NCBI RefSeq assembly: GCF_000485795.1
Contig: NZ_AXZL01000001.1
Span: forward strand, 1 to 46,791
Reading direction: 5' to 3'
DNA length: 46,791 nucleotides
Source of the DNA: Shewanella decolorationis S12
Lineage (GTDB): Bacteria; Pseudomonadota; Gammaproteobacteria; Enterobacterales; Shewanellaceae
The notes below the pieces were generated by a model. It had not been told where the DNA came from. It saw only the letters and a list, made by a program, of their open reading frames with translations, and ran no database searches. Of this stretch, positions 45,372-46,791 are shown piece by piece. Each line of letters starts with the position of its first letter. The first letter of the stretch is position 1. Position numbers and translations under genes: made by a program.

Positions 45372-46667
45372 ATGCAGCTTCCTCCAGTTTTACCTCTGTT
45401 TGATTCAATTGAATTCATACAATATGGTAACAGTGTGGTGAATCAATACATCACTCAAGTGAGCTTATCTGATGTACCCGATGCAGGTTTAGTGATGGAA
45501 CACGCAACCGATTGGTTGTTTGAGCAAAAACACAGTGAAAACAATTATAAAGCCTATCGAAGTGAACTGACCACGTTCCTGCATTGGTGCTTTGATGTCG
45601 CGAAAATGTCGCCCACACAGGTGCTACGTAAGGATATGAGTCGTTATGTGGATTACTGTTTGACGCCGCCGCTAGAACTGATCGGTTATTTTAATGTGCC
45701 GCAATTTAAATTGGACAAATTGCGCGATGAACGGGTACCAAACAGCCTTTGGCGGCCATTTGTGGGCAAGAAACAGTTAGGGCAAATTCAACCCTATGTG
45801 TTGAGCGATAATGCGCTAAAAACCAAGATTGCTATTTTATCCTCGTTTTATAGTTACTTAATAAGCGAGGAGTTTTGTGAGCGTAATCCCGCGCAAATTT
45901 GGTTGAATCACAGCCGTTTTGCGCAGAATAAGCAGTATCAAAGACAAACTGATGAAGATGAAAACAGCTTGGCTTTCACAGAATTACAATGGTCCTATGT
46001 CATGAGTACAGTCACTCAGTTGGCAACTGAGTTCCCAGAATTGCATCAACGTAGTTTATTCTTGATTTCATTGGTTTATTCCTGTTATCTGCGCATTTCT
46101 GATGTTTCGGCGCGGGTCGGCTATTCACCGGTTATGGGGCAATTTAGGCAAAATCCACAGACAGGTATATGGAGTTTTCACATTCCGCTCAGTAAAGGCG
46201 GCAAAAAGCGCAGTGTGGCGATTTCCAAAGCATTACTCGATGGCCTAGTAAAATATCGGCAGTTTCTAGGGCTGTCAGATTTTCCCAGTCAAGGTGAACA
46301 TCATCCTTTATTTGTTCGTCATCGTGCCGCTGGTCGAGGCCGAGATGCAGGTCTTGTGAATGCCAATCTTGGGATCCGGCAAATCCGTGAAGATATTCAG
46401 ACCATTATTAATCTCGCAGCGGATAATGCGCAAACAGATGGTTTTAATCACGATGCCGAGCAAATGCGAAAACTCACTGCGCATAATATCCGGCACACAG
46501 GGATCACCCATGATATCAATATCAATCGTCGACCGTTGTCACACGTGCAAGCCGATGCAGGCCATGAGAGTATCGACACCACATCGAAATATTTGCACAC
46601 CACACAAATCGAAAGACACGAAAGCGCATTCAATAAGCCATTAGACCATCTACAAGGCATTGGCTAG
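45372..46667 (+). CDS. Tyrosine-type site-specific recombinase/integrase
   Basis: A complete 431-residue integrase. The N-terminal SAM-like core-binding domain spans about 20-190 (YRSELTTFLHWCF), and the catalytic domain from about 210 shows the first catalytic Arg in YSCYLRISDVS, a Lys region (SKGGKKRSVAIS), HNIRHTGITHD (His-x-x-Arg), the second His in DAGHESIDTTSKYLHTTQ and the nucleophile Tyr in KYLHT. All catalytic residues appear intact. It resembles XerC/D-like phage or chromosomal integrases. I saw no attachment site or tRNA beside it. Downstream context is outside the window, so whether it belongs to an island is unknown. Confidence 0.92.
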   Translation: MQLPPVLPLFDSIEFIQYGNSVVNQYITQVSLSDVPDAGLVMEHATDWLFEQKHSENNYKAYRSELTTFLHWCFDVAKMSPTQVLRKDMSRYVDYCLTPPLELIGYFNVPQFKLDKLRDERVPNSLWRPFVGKKQLGQIQPYVLSDNALKTKIAILSSFYSYLISEEFCERNPAQIWLNHSRFAQNKQYQRQTDEDENSLAFTELQWSYVMSTVTQLATEFPELHQRSLFLISLVYSCYLRISDVSARVGYSPVMGQFRQNPQTGIWSFHIPLSKGGKKRSVAISKALLDGLVKYRQFLGLSDFPSQGEHHPLFVRHRAAGRGRDAGLVNANLGIRQIREDIQTIINLAADNAQTDGFNHDAEQMRKLTAHNIRHTGITHDININRRPLSHVQADAGHESIDTTSKYLHTTQIERHESAFNKPLDHLQGIG

Positions 46668-46738
46668 TGCTGTGTTGGCCTCCCAAATCCCTCCCACATA
46701 AAACTGCGCACAATGTGCCTAAAGTTATGTAGAACTGC

Positions 46739-46791
46739 TTTTTTTTGGATAATCGGGTTCCAAAAAAACAGCCCTGAAAGGGCTGAGTTTT
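46739..46791 (+). terminator. Two hairpins after the recombinase, cut by the window edge
   Basis: The first hairpin pairs TTTTTTTGGA (46740-46749) with TCCAAAAAAA (46759-46768). The second, CAGCCCT/AGGGCTG (46769-46775 and 46779-46785), is followed by GAGTTTT at the window end. The second looks like a standard terminator, perhaps bidirectional; the first may be the paired A/T tracts around it. Confidence 0.6.

Noticed and set aside
45372..46667. Recombinase as marker of an integron, prophage or genomic island
   Set aside because: No attachment site, tRNA target, cargo or phage genes lie in the visible flanks; the right flank is outside the window.

Overview
The window looks like a chromosomal segment of a Shewanella-type gammaproteobacterium. 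Grounds: an FNR orthologue with the EtrA/FNR cysteine set (C20, C23, C29, C122) beside a cbb3 oxidase cluster; EF-P with Arg32 next to its rhamnosyltransferase EarP; the seqA-pgm / ybfF-ybfE-fldA neighbourhood of enteric and marine gammaproteobacteria; an Lrp, FtsK, LolA, RarA, SerS block. Species is not assignable by eye. There is no CRISPR array, no rRNA and no tRNA that I can see. Most of the window is core genome. The accessory-looking parts are two MITE-like repeats, a complete tyrosine recombinase at the right edge, and a Cys-rich iron-regulated-looking small ORF.

Layout. 1-95: right half of a repeat element. 131-2040: ald (minus) divergent from lrp (plus). 2314-8913: ftsK, lolA, rarA, crcB, serS and a 40-residue membrane ORF, all plus. 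8977-9528: ecotin (minus), then 569 bp without a gene. 10098-19228: a nine-gene chemotaxis operon (MCP-like protein, cheY, STAS, cheA, mcp, cheW, cheR, cheD, cheB), ending in a ~200-bp inverted-repeat element that supplies the cheB stop codon. 19476-23314 (minus): efp, earP, fldA, ybfE, DUF2788, ybfF. 23610-25885: seqA, pgm. 26006-26485: msrA (minus). 26764-27798: astE. 27961-31725: branched-chain 2-oxoacid dehydrogenase E1alpha, E1beta and E2. 31726-32424: ~700 bp without a gene, containing a second copy of the left-edge repeat. 32425-42518 (minus, listed from right to left as transcribed): ccoN, O, Q, P, then ccoH, I, S, a TauE/SafE-like membrane protein, etrA, uspE and ttcA. 42775-43227: a divergent lipoprotein. 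43335-44924 (minus): a REC/DUF3369/HD-GYP response regulator. 45083-45310: the Cys-rich ORF. 45372-46667: the tyrosine recombinase.

How genes work together. The cco block encodes a high-affinity terminal oxidase, its maturation factors (copper ATPase, CcoH, CcoS) and its likely oxygen-responsive regulator EtrA. A perfect FNR/EtrA palindrome and a weaker second site lie between ccoN and the divergent lipoprotein, and a near-match lies before uspE. The bkd operon has a perfect 14-bp palindrome upstream resembling the LiuR-type operator of branched-chain amino acid regulons. efp and earP form a substrate and modifying-enzyme pair.

The most interesting system is the chemotaxis operon. Its CheA carries two tandem 24-residue RLG...Q repeats like those of the c-di-GMP-binding MshEN domain. 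The operon has no cheZ, but its first MCP-like protein ends in a helix with a CheZ-like Asp-x3-Gln motif. It also encodes a STAS protein, and its second receptor ends in a CheR/CheB-tethering-type pentapeptide. These are motif readings by eye and need profile searches and structural models to confirm.
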